Positions 1 to 7,126 of a DNA stretch of 11,402 nt are shown here, piece by piece. The notes beneath the pieces were generated by a model. That model had not been told where the DNA came from and made no database searches. It was given only the letters and a program-made list of their open reading frames with translations. The DNA is from Pseudomonadota bacterium (GTDB taxonomy: Bacteria > Pseudomonadota > Alphaproteobacteria > Sphingomonadales > Sphingomonadaceae). Where the stretch lies: positions 1 through 11,402 of the forward strand of contig JARXKR010000009.1 in NCBI GenBank assembly GCA_030271565.1. Reading direction: 5' to 3'. The position numbers and the translations under genes were made by a program. Position 1 is the stretch's first letter, and every line of letters starts with the position of its first letter.

Positions 1-40
1 GGGTGGTCGGGCCGGGGGCGCGGGCTGGTGTTGCAAGGGA

Positions 41-54
41 GGCCCGGATGGGCC
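41..54 (-). terminator. Weak hairpin downstream of fdxA, possible terminator
   Basis: A 5-bp GC stem (GGCCC at 41-45, GGGCC at 50-54) with a four-base loop lies 22 bases beyond the fdxA stop. Read on the minus strand it is followed by TCCCTT, a poor substitute for a U-tract. It could be a weak intrinsic terminator or simply chance in GC-rich DNA. No other feature is visible between the window edge and the fdxA stop. Confidence 0.22.
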
Positions 55-76
55 GACCGCACCCGCCAACGAGGAC

Positions 77-415
77 TCAGTCGCCCTCGCCGGGCTCGGG
101 CGAGAAGTACTCTTCAAACTTGCCGTCCTTGCCCTTGAACTCGTCGGCGTCGGCGGGCGAATCCTTCTTGGTGGTGATGTTGGGCCATTCGGCCGAATAT
201 TTGGTGTTGAGCTCGAGCCACTGCTCCAACCCGCTTTCGGTATCGGGGAGGATCGCCTCGGCCGGACATTCGGGCTCGCATACCCCGCAATCGATGCATT
301 CGCTGGGGTTGATCACCAGCATGTTATCGCCTTCGTAGAAGCAATCGACCGGGCAGACCTCGACGCAGTCCATATATTTGCATTTGATGCAGGCGTCGGT
401 GACGACATAGGTCAT
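77..415 (-). CDS. fdxA: Seven-iron ferredoxin FdxA ([3Fe-4S][4Fe-4S])
   Basis: This 112-residue cytoplasmic electron carrier closely resembles Azotobacter ferredoxin I and alphaproteobacterial FdxA. Both cluster motifs are visible. By comparison with that family, Cys9, Cys17 and Cys50 should hold the [3Fe-4S] cluster, and Cys21, Cys40, Cys43 and Cys46 the [4Fe-4S] cluster. The extra Cys12 and Cys25 and the motif CVEVCPVDCFYEG also match the family. The conserved WPNIT segment follows at about residues 77-81, and the tail is acidic. The ATG at 413-415 is supported by an AGGGGA ribosome binding site nine bases upstream that overlaps the stop of the S4 gene, so the two genes are probably co-translated. 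The redox partner cannot be told from the sequence. In many alphaproteobacteria a carD-type regulator follows fdxA; if so here, it lies left of the window. Confidence 0.96.
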   Translation of the reverse strand: MTYVVTDACIKCKYMDCVEVCPVDCFYEGDNMLVINPSECIDCGVCEPECPAEAILPDTESGLEQWLELNTKYSAEWPNITTKKDSPADADEFKGKDGKFEEYFSPEPGEGD

Positions 416-424
416 GGCATTCTG

Positions 425-430
425 TCCCCT
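425..430 (-). promoter_or_regulatory. Ribosome binding site of fdxA overlapping the S4 stop codon
   Basis: On the minus strand AGGGGA (425-430) lies nine bases before the fdxA ATG. Bases 429-430 are also part of the TAG stop of the S4 gene (429-431). This fixes the fdxA start and suggests that ribosomes ending the S4 gene can restart on fdxA. Confidence 0.7.
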
Positions 431-722
431 AAGGCAGGTGTGTTTGTTCGGGTGCTATGGGATTTCCGAGCCCTGCGTCAAGCACGCGGTAACATGCCTG
501 TGCCTCGAGCGTCGGTCCGCGCCGCTCGGGCAGCGCAATCAGTTCAATCACCAGCACGTGCGAACGCAGCGGCAGGGTGAGCACATCGCCCGGCTTCACC
601 GCGCTTCCGAGCTTGTCGACTCGGCGCCGGTTGAGCCGGAAATGGCCTTGCTCGATCCATTGTTGCGCGACCGTACGGCTGGCGGCAAAACGCAGAAACC
701 AGACCAACTTGTCGATCCGCAT
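429..722 (-). CDS. S4-domain RNA-binding protein (HslR/Hsp15-like)
   Basis: A 97-residue basic protein with an S4 fold at its N-terminus. It opens MRIDKLVWFLRFAASR, continues through the typical QQWIEQGHFRLNRRRV segment (about 20-35), and has KPGDVLTL at about 43-50. This matches the Hsp15/HslR family, which in E. coli binds stalled 50S subunits carrying nascent chains. The protein is shorter than E. coli Hsp15 because it lacks most of the basic C-terminal extension, so the ribosome-rescue role is inferred only. The ATG (720-722) shares one base with the helicase stop in a TGATG junction. No good Shine-Dalgarno lies upstream, so translation is probably coupled to the helicase. An RNA helicase partner and an RNA-binding protein fit a shared RNA or ribosome job. 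Confidence 0.85.
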   Translation of the reverse strand: MRIDKLVWFLRFAASRTVAQQWIEQGHFRLNRRRVDKLGSAVKPGDVLTLPLRSHVLVIELIALPERRGPTLEAQACYRVLDAGLGNPIAPEQTHLP

Positions 723-3259
723 CAGCGCAGCAGTTCTACCAGCGCGGCAAAGGCATTACCGGCCCCGGCAGTGTCAGGCGCGGCGCGCGACGGCTCGACC
801 TCGCGCCGCAGCGGCACCCAGCGCCAACGCGGTGGCTGGGGCGGGCCGAATTCGCCCTTGCGCAAGGGACGCGGCATGATCGGCTTGAATCCGGCGAGCC
901 CGAGCAGCTGGGCATAGCCTACCGTCGCCAAGCCGGTCGAAATGGCGAGCGCCGGATCAAGCACGAAGGTCTTGTTGCCCGCGGCAGCGCGCACCCCGTG
1001 TGCGGCGCGCAGCAGCTTTTCAGCGATGTCGATCCGCGCCGCCTGCGGGCCAAGCCTCCGGTAGCCCGGCGGCAGAGCGGCGGTTGCCGGTAGGGCGAGT
1101 ACCGGCGGCATCCCCGGCACTGCCGTTGCCACTCGGCTCCCGCGCGCAACCTGCAGGGTGCCCCACGCGGCCAGCGCGGGCGACTTGAGCATGGCTGGAA
1201 CGAACACGTCGAGCGCGCCGACCCGCACCCCCAATTTGCGCAAATAGTCGCGTTGTTCCTTGCTCAGCCGGTCGAGCACCGAGCCATGCCGCTCGAGCAT
1301 GCCGCCGGTTTCGACCAGTCGGATCAGGAACGCGCGCAGATCCGGCCCGGCCGCAGGATCGCTCGCTGCCATTTCGATCGCCCGCAGCGGCTCAAGCGGA
1401 GCAAGCGCCCCCTCCAACCAGCGCTCGAGTGCGGTAGTGAGCCGTTGCCGCAGCCGCAGTTCCACCCCGGCCAACGCAGGATCGAGCGCAAGCCGTGGTG
1501 CCAGGAGCGTCCGGCCGGATACGAGCTGCGCCACCGGCTCGCACTCCCAGACCAACGAGGACCCGGTCAACGATACTGCCGAATGCGATTCGCCCAATGC
1601 CGCAATGAGCTGTTCGGCGCGCGCCGCGCGCAGGGCGGGCAAGTGCCGCTCGGCCGCAGCGAGCAGCATCTTGCGATCGGCCAGCCGGGTCGCTGGATCG
1701 ATCCGGAACCGAAAACCTGCGAGCACGCCGATTGGTTCGCGATCGACCTGCACCTCGTCGCCGACCAGCGCGACCGGCAGCAGTGCGGCATCGGTCCCGA
1801 CCTTCTTCATCAGCACCGAGGTACGCCGGTTGACGAACCGTTCGGTCAAGCGGGCATGCAAGGCATCGGACAGCCGCGCCTCGGCGGCGCGCGCGCGTGC
1901 TGCCATCTCGTCGCGCGCCAGTACCCAATCGGGGCGTTGCGCAATATAGGCCCAGCTGCGGATCGCCGCGATGCGCATCTGTAACGTGTCGATATCGCCT
2001 GCCGGGTTGTCGAGTTGGGCAATCGCCGCAGCCACGTAATCGCCGCCGAGCATGCCGCTGCGCAGGTCCTGCCACAGCCGCGCCACGAACCGCGCGTGGA
2101 CTTCGGCGCCATGCTGGCGAAAATCGGGCAGACGGCACACGTCCCACAGCCGCGCGACTTGCGCTTGGCCGCGCAGACCCGCCAACAGGTCCGCGTCCTC
2201 GGCCAGCCGACGCAACACGGCAAGATCGATCGCTTCAGGCGCGGGAGCCAGTTCTGGCCGCACGGGCGGTCGGCTCAAATCGGCGAGCAGGCTCTCAATC
2301 GAGCTGCAATCGGGCTCGGGCTCACGCCAGAACAGCCTGGTCAGCGGCGGGAAGCGGTGCTCCTCGATCGCATAGACCTCTTCGGGGGTGAACCCGGCAT
2401 CGTGGCTACCGCTCCCGGCGAGCGTGCCGAACGTCCCGTCGCGCTGGTGACGGCCAGCGCGCCCGGCGATCTGCGCCATCTCCGCGGTGGTCAGCCGCCG
2501 TTGCCGCTGGCCGTCGAATTTCGACAGTCCGGCAAAGGCAACATGATCGATATCGAGGTTGAGCCCCATTCCGATCGCATCGGTCGCGACCAGATAATCG
2601 ACCTCGCCCGACTGGTACAATGCTACCTGCCGGTTGCGCGTTTCGGGCGACAGAGCGCCCATCACCACCGCCGCGCCGCCGCGAAACCGCCGCAGCATTT
2701 CCGCCACCGCATAGACCTGCTCGGCCGAGAAGGCGACGATCGCGCTGCGCGGCGGGATACGCGACAGTTTGCGCGCACCGCTGTGGCTCAGCGTCGAAAA
2801 ACGCGGCCGCGAAACCACTTCGGCGCGCGGCAGCAGCGCCTTGACCAGCGGTTCGAGCGTGGCCGAACCCAGCAGCATCGTCTCCTCACGCCCGCGCGCA
2901 TGAAGCAGCCGGTCGGTGAAAATATGCCCGCGCTCACGGTCGGCGGCGAGTTGGGCTTCGTCGAGCGCGACGAAGGCAAGGTCCGCGCCGACGGGCATGG
3001 CCTCGACCGTGCACAGCAGGTAGCGCGCAGTTTTGGGCTCGATCTTTTCCTCGCCGGTGATCAGTGCCACCTGGCCCGGGCCCTTGATCGGGCAGACCTT
3101 GTCATAGACCTCGCGCGCCAGCAGGCGCAGCGGAAAGCCGATTGCGCCTGATGAATGCGCGCAGAGCCGTTCGATCGCGAGGTGGGTCTTGCCGGTGTTG
3201 GTCGGGCCGAGCACCGCCTTGAGGCGCGAGGAGTCGGCGGAACTTGAATGCTGGGGCAT
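722..3259 (-). CDS. Suv3-like superfamily 2 helicase with long C-terminal region
   Basis: An 845-residue ATP-dependent helicase. Visible core motifs are Walker A GPTNTGKTH (18-26), motif II DEAQ (100-103), motif III SAT (132-134), motif V ATDAIGMGLN (225-234) and motif VI QIAGRAGR (263-270). This set, especially the GPTNTGKT start and DEAQ box, is that of the Suv3 group, whose mitochondrial members unwind RNA in the RNA-degrading complex. An RNA substrate is therefore likely but inferred. The core ends near residue 320; the remaining ~520 residues, rich in Ala, Leu and Arg, show no domain I can name. The ATG at 3257-3259 places Walker A near the N-terminus, as usual for the family. No clear Shine-Dalgarno precedes it, and a palindrome begins seven bases upstream. 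The gene heads a coupled unit with the S4 protein and fdxA. Confidence 0.9.
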   Translation of the reverse strand: MPQHSSSADSSRLKAVLGPTNTGKTHLAIERLCAHSSGAIGFPLRLLAREVYDKVCPIKGPGQVALITGEEKIEPKTARYLLCTVEAMPVGADLAFVALDEAQLAADRERGHIFTDRLLHARGREETMLLGSATLEPLVKALLPRAEVVSRPRFSTLSHSGARKLSRIPPRSAIVAFSAEQVYAVAEMLRRFRGGAAVVMGALSPETRNRQVALYQSGEVDYLVATDAIGMGLNLDIDHVAFAGLSKFDGQRQRRLTTAEMAQIAGRAGRHQRDGTFGTLAGSGSHDAGFTPEEVYAIEEHRFPPLTRLFWREPEPDCSSIESLLADLSRPPVRPELAPAPEAIDLAVLRRLAEDADLLAGLRGQAQVARLWDVCRLPDFRQHGAEVHARFVARLWQDLRSGMLGGDYVAAAIAQLDNPAGDIDTLQMRIAAIRSWAYIAQRPDWVLARDEMAARARAAEARLSDALHARLTERFVNRRTSVLMKKVGTDAALLPVALVGDEVQVDREPIGVLAGFRFRIDPATRLADRKMLLAAAERHLPALRAARAEQLIAALGESHSAVSLTGSSLVWECEPVAQLVSGRTLLAPRLALDPALAGVELRLRQRLTTALERWLEGALAPLEPLRAIEMAASDPAAGPDLRAFLIRLVETGGMLERHGSVLDRLSKEQRDYLRKLGVRVGALDVFVPAMLKSPALAAWGTLQVARGSRVATAVPGMPPVLALPATAALPPGYRRLGPQAARIDIAEKLLRAAHGVRAAAGNKTFVLDPALAISTGLATVGYAQLLGLAGFKPIMPRPLRKGEFGPPQPPRWRWVPLRREVEPSRAAPDTAGAGNAFAALVELLR

Positions 3260-3266
3260 GACAATA

Positions 3267-3288
3267 GCAGATGTGGCACCGCATCTGC
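3267..3288. repeat. 22-bp imperfect palindrome before the helicase start
   Basis: GCAGATG at 3267-3273 is perfectly repeated in inverted form as CATCTGC at 3282-3288. The eight-base middle is also partly symmetric (GG at 3275-3276, CC at 3279-3280). Nine of eleven positions match across the centre. It lies 7 bases upstream of the helicase ATG. It could therefore be an operator for a dimeric repressor, or a hairpin in the 5' leader that limits ribosome access. No T-run follows, so a terminator is unlikely. Confidence 0.5.
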
Positions 3289-3410
3289 ACCCCTACAAGG
3301 CGGCTGCGGCGGTCTTCCCCGAAGCTTGCGCCGAATATGCGATTGTTGCGCGCTCTTAGGCGAAGATTAACCACCCCGGGCGCAGGGAAACGGCTGCTTG
3401 AAGCGTTTTT

Positions 3411-3415
3411 AGGGG
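3411..3415 (+). promoter_or_regulatory. Ribosome binding site fixing the GTG start of the M23 peptidase
   Basis: AGGGG lies ten bases before the GTG at 3426. An in-frame TGA at 3399-3401 rules out a start farther upstream. The second GTG at 3429 would have a spacing of 13 and is less likely. Confidence 0.6.
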
Positions 3416-3425
3416 CAGTGGTTCA

Positions 3426-4994
3426 GTGGTGTTCAAGCCGCGCGAATTTCAGGGGTTTGGTCAAGCCGTGCCGCTTGCAGCGGTAGCGGTCGCAATCGCT
3501 CCTGCCGCTGAACTCCCTTCGCCCGGATTGACGCTGACCAACCTGCGCGCCCGGCTCGCCGCCATGGACCTCTCGCAAGTGGACTGGGCCCCGGATCTTG
3601 CCGAACAGATCGGCAGCCGCCGCTGGTTTCGCGGGCTCGCGACGATGCTCGGCCTGATGCTCGCGGCGCTCTCGCTGTGGCCCGATACCGGGGCGATTGC
3701 CGCCCCGCCGGCGATGCCGCTCGATTCGAACGCGCGCGAGGAGTTCCGCAGCCAGATGATCCAGCCGCTTGCGCTTGGTGGCGACAGCGGCAGGCATATG
3801 GCGCCAACCGCGCAGATGAGCCGCGCCGCAGCCATGCCGCAGCGCAGCTCGGTCCAGTTCACCGCCACCCTCGGCCAGGGCGACAGCCTCGAAGGCATGC
3901 TCGTTCGTGCCGGGCTGAGCGGAGCCGATACCGCTGCGGTCAGCCGCATGATCGGTGCGGTTGTGCCAGCCGGGCAGATCGCGCCGGGTACGCAGTTCGA
4001 TATTGCGTTGGCCGGTCAAGATGGCGGCGTGCGGGCGCTTGAGCACCTGGCGTTCCGAGCGCGGTTCGATCTCGATCTGGCGATCTCGCGCCGTGGCGGC
4101 GAGCTGCATCTGCAGCAGCAGGCAATTGCGGTCGACACCACCCCGCTGCGGATCCGCGGCACGGTCGGGACCAGCGTCTATATGTCGGCCCGCGCGGCGG
4201 GAGCGCCGATCGAGGCGATCCAGCAATATCTCGAAGTGCTCGACCAGCACCTCAGCCTCGACACCGCGATCGAGCCGGGCGACACCTTCGACATCATCAT
4301 CTCCTACCGCCGTGCGGCGAGCGGCGAAAGCCAGGTCGGCGAACTGCTTTACGCCGGGCTCGAACGCGATGGCCATGCGCAGGCGCAGCTGCTGCGCTGG
4401 GGCAAGGACGGCCAGTTCTTCGAAGCATCGGGGATGGGCCAGCAGCGTAGCGGCCTGATTATGCCGGTAATCGGCGGACACATCACTTCGGGCTTCGGGA
4501 TGCGCCGACACCCGATTCTGGGCTATTCGCGGCTGCATGCCGGGATCGATTTCGGTGCAGCTTACGGCTCGCCGATCTATGCGGTCAGCGACGGCACCGT
4601 CTCGTTCGCCGGATGGCACGGCGGGCACGGCAATTTCGTCAAGCTCGAACACGGCGGCGGCTTCGGCACGGGTTATGGCCACATGAGCCGGATTGCGGTT
4701 AGCCCCGGCAGCCATGTCCACGCCGGGCAGGTGATCGGCTATGTCGGCTCGACCGGACTCTCGACCGGACCGCACCTGCACTACGAGCTCTACAAGGGCG
4801 GGGCGCCGGTCAACCCGTTGACGGTCAGCTTTACCGTGGTCAACCAGGTCGATCCAGCCGAACTCGCGGCCTACAAGGCGCGGCTGGCGCAATTGAAGGC
4901 AGTGAAGACGGGCGCTGCCGCAACCAGCCTCGCTCCGCGGCAGGCCGCCACCGGCCCGATTGCACGGCGCGAGATCGACCGGCTGAAGGGGTAG
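3426..4994 (+). CDS. Membrane-anchored M23 (LytM-fold) peptidoglycan endopeptidase
   Basis: A 522-residue zinc metallopeptidase predicted to cut peptide cross-bridges in peptidoglycan on the periplasmic side. The catalytic domain (about 345-470) has the full set of residues. His371 and Asp375 (HAGID) and His452 of the HLH motif fit the zinc ligands; His419 (YGHMS) and His450 fit the catalytic histidines. It should therefore be active, unlike EnvC/NlpD-type activators. There is no standard signal peptide. About 67 residues, starting with a weakly hydrophobic Ala/Val stretch (15-28), precede one strong membrane segment at about 68-86, suggesting a cytoplasmic tail and a periplasmic body. Residues ~140-330 resemble the LysM-like/accessory region of MepM-type proteins (GQGDSLEGMLVRAGL). 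The start is GTG with AGGGG upstream. hemB follows after 37 bases. Confidence 0.9.
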   Translation: MVFKPREFQGFGQAVPLAAVAVAIAPAAELPSPGLTLTNLRARLAAMDLSQVDWAPDLAEQIGSRRWFRGLATMLGLMLAALSLWPDTGAIAAPPAMPLDSNAREEFRSQMIQPLALGGDSGRHMAPTAQMSRAAAMPQRSSVQFTATLGQGDSLEGMLVRAGLSGADTAAVSRMIGAVVPAGQIAPGTQFDIALAGQDGGVRALEHLAFRARFDLDLAISRRGGELHLQQQAIAVDTTPLRIRGTVGTSVYMSARAAGAPIEAIQQYLEVLDQHLSLDTAIEPGDTFDIIISYRRAASGESQVGELLYAGLERDGHAQAQLLRWGKDGQFFEASGMGQQRSGLIMPVIGGHITSGFGMRRHPILGYSRLHAGIDFGAAYGSPIYAVSDGTVSFAGWHGGHGNFVKLEHGGGFGTGYGHMSRIAVSPGSHVHAGQVIGYVGSTGLSTGPHLHYELYKGGAPVNPLTVSFTVVNQVDPAELAAYKARLAQLKAVKTGAAATSLAPRQAATGPIARREIDRLKG

Positions 4995-5021
4995 AGTTGC
5001 GCCGCCGTGAGGCGGCCTCTA
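4992..5021 (+). terminator. Bulged GC hairpin between M23 gene and hemB, possible attenuator
   Basis: GCCGCC (5001-5006) and GGCGGC (5011-5016) form a six-bp stem closed by GTGA, a GNRA-type tetraloop. Outside it TAGAG (4992-4996, including the M23 stop codon) can pair with CTCTA (5017-5021), leaving four bases bulged. No T-run follows, so it is not a classic intrinsic terminator. It may reduce read-through, mark an RNA-processing point or affect hemB initiation, because the weak AGAAG site (5021-5025) directly abuts it. Confidence 0.4.
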
Positions 5022-5031
5022 GAAGCTCCGC

Positions 5032-6027
5032 ATGACCGGCCACTTTCCCGCAACCCGCCTGCGCCGCACCCGCGCTTCGGCCTGGAGCCGCGCGCTGTAC
5101 CGCGAAGTGCAGCTTACGCCTGCAGACCTGATCTGGCCGCTGTTCGTTACCGACGGGAGCAAGGTCGAGCAACCGATTGTCTCGCTGCCGGGGGTCTCGC
5201 GCTGGTCGGTCGACCTGGTGGTCGAGCGCGCGAAAGAGGCGATTGCGCTGGGTATCCCGTGCCTCGCGCTGTTCCCCAACACCCAGCCCGAACGGCGCAG
5301 CGAGGATGGCGGCGAGGCGCTCAATCCCGACAACCTGATGTGCCGCGCGATCGCTGCGATCAAGGGAGCCTGCGGTGACCGGATCGGCGTGCTGACTGAC
5401 GTAGCGCTCGATCCCTATACCAGCCACGGGCAAGACGGACTGGTCGATGCAGCCGGCTACGTCGGCAACGATGCCACGGTCGAGGTGCTGATCGGGCAGA
5501 GCCTCAACCAGGCCGCGGCGGGCGCCGACGTGATCGCTCCGTCGGACATGATGGACGGGCGGATCGGCGCGATCCGCGACGCGCTCGAGGATGCGGGCCA
5601 CCACAACGTCCAGATCATGAGCTATGCCGCCAAGTACGCCAGCGCCTTCTACGGCCCATTCCGCGACGCAGTCGGCAGCAAAGGCCTGCTCAAGGGCGAC
5701 AAGAAGACTTACCAGATGGATCCGGGCAACGCCGAAGAGGCGCTGCGCGAGGTCGAGCTCGATCTGGCCGAGGGTGCCGACAGCGTGATGGTCAAGCCGG
5801 GGCTGCCCTATCTCGACATCGTCGCCCGGGTGAAGGAACGGTTTGAAGTGCCAGTCTTCGCCTACCAGGTCAGCGGCGAATACGCGATGATCGAGGCGGC
5901 CGCTGCTGCCGGGGCGGGCGAGCGCGATGCCTTGGTGCTCGAAACCCTGCTTGCATTCAAACGCGCCGGAGCATCAGGGGTGCTGACCTATCACGCAGCG
6001 CACGCGGCGCGGCTGCTGGGCGCGTGA
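5032..6027 (+). CDS. hemB: Delta-aminolevulinic acid dehydratase (porphobilinogen synthase)
   Basis: A 331-residue cytoplasmic enzyme that condenses two 5-aminolevulinate molecules into porphobilinogen, the second common step of tetrapyrrole synthesis. Both Schiff-base lysines are visible: Lys201 in AAKYASAFYGPFR and Lys255 in MVKPGLPYLD. In the metal-site loop the three cysteines of zinc enzymes are replaced by Ala125, Asp127 and Asp135 (DVALDPYTSHGQDG). That is the magnesium-type arrangement known from Bradyrhizobium and Pseudomonas. Length is normal for the family. The ATG at 5032 has a weak AGAAG site six bases upstream. The stop TGA overlaps the GTG start of the next gene (GTGA), so hemB probably leads the coupled operon. 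It may also be reached by read-through from the M23 gene. Confidence 0.97.
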   Translation: MTGHFPATRLRRTRASAWSRALYREVQLTPADLIWPLFVTDGSKVEQPIVSLPGVSRWSVDLVVERAKEAIALGIPCLALFPNTQPERRSEDGGEALNPDNLMCRAIAAIKGACGDRIGVLTDVALDPYTSHGQDGLVDAAGYVGNDATVEVLIGQSLNQAAAGADVIAPSDMMDGRIGAIRDALEDAGHHNVQIMSYAAKYASAFYGPFRDAVGSKGLLKGDKKTYQMDPGNAEEALREVELDLAEGADSVMVKPGLPYLDIVARVKERFEVPVFAYQVSGEYAMIEAAAAAGAGERDALVLETLLAFKRAGASGVLTYHAAHAARLLGA

Positions 6028-6575
6028 TCGCAAGCGACCGTCTGGTCTTGCGGGTGCCTGAAGTGGCAGACCTGCCCTGGCAGATCGCAGAACTCAACTT
6101 GCCTGCGGTGATGCAGCACTTGGGCGGACCTCGCGACGAAACTGCCATCGCGGTCAGCTTCGAGGAAAACCGGGCAGCCTTGTTGCGCGGCGACTACGGC
6201 TTCTGGACCGTTACGATGCGAGAGACAGGCAAGGCAATCGGCAAATGCGGCCTGGCCTCGATCGAATCGACCGCGGCGCCAGCGGAAATACGCGGCGGCG
6301 TGCAAATCGGGTGGACCTTGGCCGAACCTCACTGGGGTCACGGTTATGCGAGCGAGGCGGCGCGCGCAGTGCTCGCGCACGGCTTTGGCGCGCTCGGCCT
6401 GCCAGTGATCTGGTCGCAGACCAGCGATTCAAATGACGCGTCGACCCGGATGATGGGGCGGCTTGGGTTCGAACGCTTTGCCGCGCTCGATTATGTCGAT
6501 CCCGACTATCCCCCCGCCGACAATCCCACGACGGTCTATCGGATGGCGCGCGGCGCGGAGGCGTTTCAGGTGTGA
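6024..6575 (+). CDS. GNAT N-acetyltransferase, RimJ/RimL type (first of two)
   Basis: A 183-residue protein predicted to move an acetyl group from acetyl-CoA to an amine, with unknown acceptor. It opens with IASDRLVLRVPEVAD, the usual first strand of the RimJ/RimL (Acetyltransf_3) group. The acetyl-CoA pyrophosphate loop WGHGYASEAA begins at Trp104. The segment SNDASTRMMGRLGFE matches the C-terminal N-x-x-S-x-x-x-x-x-x-LGF signature of this group. The GTG start (6024) overlaps the hemB stop by four bases, and the gene ends overlapping the second GNAT in the same way, so expression is tied to hemB. There is no direct evidence linking it to heme synthesis. Possible acceptors include protein N-termini, amino acids or small amines. 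Confidence 0.88.
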   Translation: MIASDRLVLRVPEVADLPWQIAELNLPAVMQHLGGPRDETAIAVSFEENRAALLRGDYGFWTVTMRETGKAIGKCGLASIESTAAPAEIRGGVQIGWTLAEPHWGHGYASEAARAVLAHGFGALGLPVIWSQTSDSNDASTRMMGRLGFERFAALDYVDPDYPPADNPTTVYRMARGAEAFQV

Positions 6576-7126
6576 GCGGCGTGGTTATCGAGACCGAACG
6601 ACTCGTGCTGCGCTCGTGGCGCGCCAAGGATCGCGCGCCGTTTGCCGCAATTTGCGCCGATCCGCTGGTCATGGCCACGCTCGGCCCGGTCAAAAACCGC
6701 GCAGAGAGCGACGAACTGCTCGGCCGCGTGGTGGCAATTGGGGCGGCGCAAGGCCATACCTTTTGGGCGCTTGAGCGGCGCAGCGACGCGGCGCTGATCG
6801 GCTGGTGCGGCGTGATTCGCGGCGATATGGCACCGGTCGACGACAAGGCCGAGATCGGCTGGCGGCTGGCCCACGCCGCGTGGGGCCACGGCTATGCCAG
6901 CGAAGCGGCGCAAGCCACACTCGACTGGCTGTTCACCAACCGCGCCGATGAATCTGCCTGGGCGATAACCCATTCCGGCAACCACCGCAGCCGGGCGGTG
7001 ATGGAGCGACTGGGCATGACCTATCGCCCTGAACTGGATTTCGATCATCCCAAGCTGACTGAGGATAGCCTGCTGCGCCCGCATGTAACCTATTCGCTGG
7101 AGCGCAGCACCTGGTTGGCGCGATGA
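6572..7126 (+). CDS. GNAT N-acetyltransferase, RimJ/RimL type (second of two)
   Basis: A 184-residue paralogue of the preceding protein. It begins VVIETERLVLRSW. It carries the identical ten residues WGHGYASEAA, starting at Trp104 as in its neighbour. The C-terminal signature SGNHRSRAVMERLGM also follows the group pattern. The middle (about 25-95) and the C-terminal tail differ clearly from the first protein, so the two probably act on different acceptors. The GTG start (6572) overlaps the previous stop as GTGA, and the end overlaps the next start as ATGA. The substrate cannot be named from the sequence. Confidence 0.88.
   Translation: MSGVVIETERLVLRSWRAKDRAPFAAICADPLVMATLGPVKNRAESDELLGRVVAIGAAQGHTFWALERRSDAALIGWCGVIRGDMAPVDDKAEIGWRLAHAAWGHGYASEAAQATLDWLFTNRADESAWAITHSGNHRSRAVMERLGMTYRPELDFDHPKLTEDSLLRPHVTYSLERSTWLAR

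Larger units (their letters stand above)
3260..3425. promoter_or_regulatory. Divergent control region between helicase and M23 peptidase genes
   Basis: This is the only sizeable gap between divergently transcribed genes in the window, so promoters for both units should lie here. I cannot place them firmly. The best plus-strand candidate is TTGTTG (3343-3348), 17 bases, then ATTAAC (3366-3371); each hexamer matches the sigma-70 consensus at only three of six bases. No minus-strand promoter is convincing. The palindrome at 3267-3288 is described separately. Confidence 0.5.

Noticed and set aside
2015..3151. Open frame of 378 codons on the plus strand opposite the helicase
   Set aside because: It lies opposite well-conserved helicase motifs and has no recognisable domain; it is an antisense shadow.
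3343..3371. Sigma-70 promoter TTGTTG-17-ATTAAC for the M23 gene
   Set aside because: Only three of six bases match in each hexamer; spacing is right but the evidence is too thin to list it as a separate feature.
3423..4892. Open frame of 489 codons on the minus strand, covering nearly all of the M23 gene
   Set aside because: The plus strand has a full set of M23 catalytic residues and a ribosome binding site. The antisense product is low-complexity and rich in Arg, Ala, Asp and His, as expected from an opposite frame of GC-rich coding DNA.
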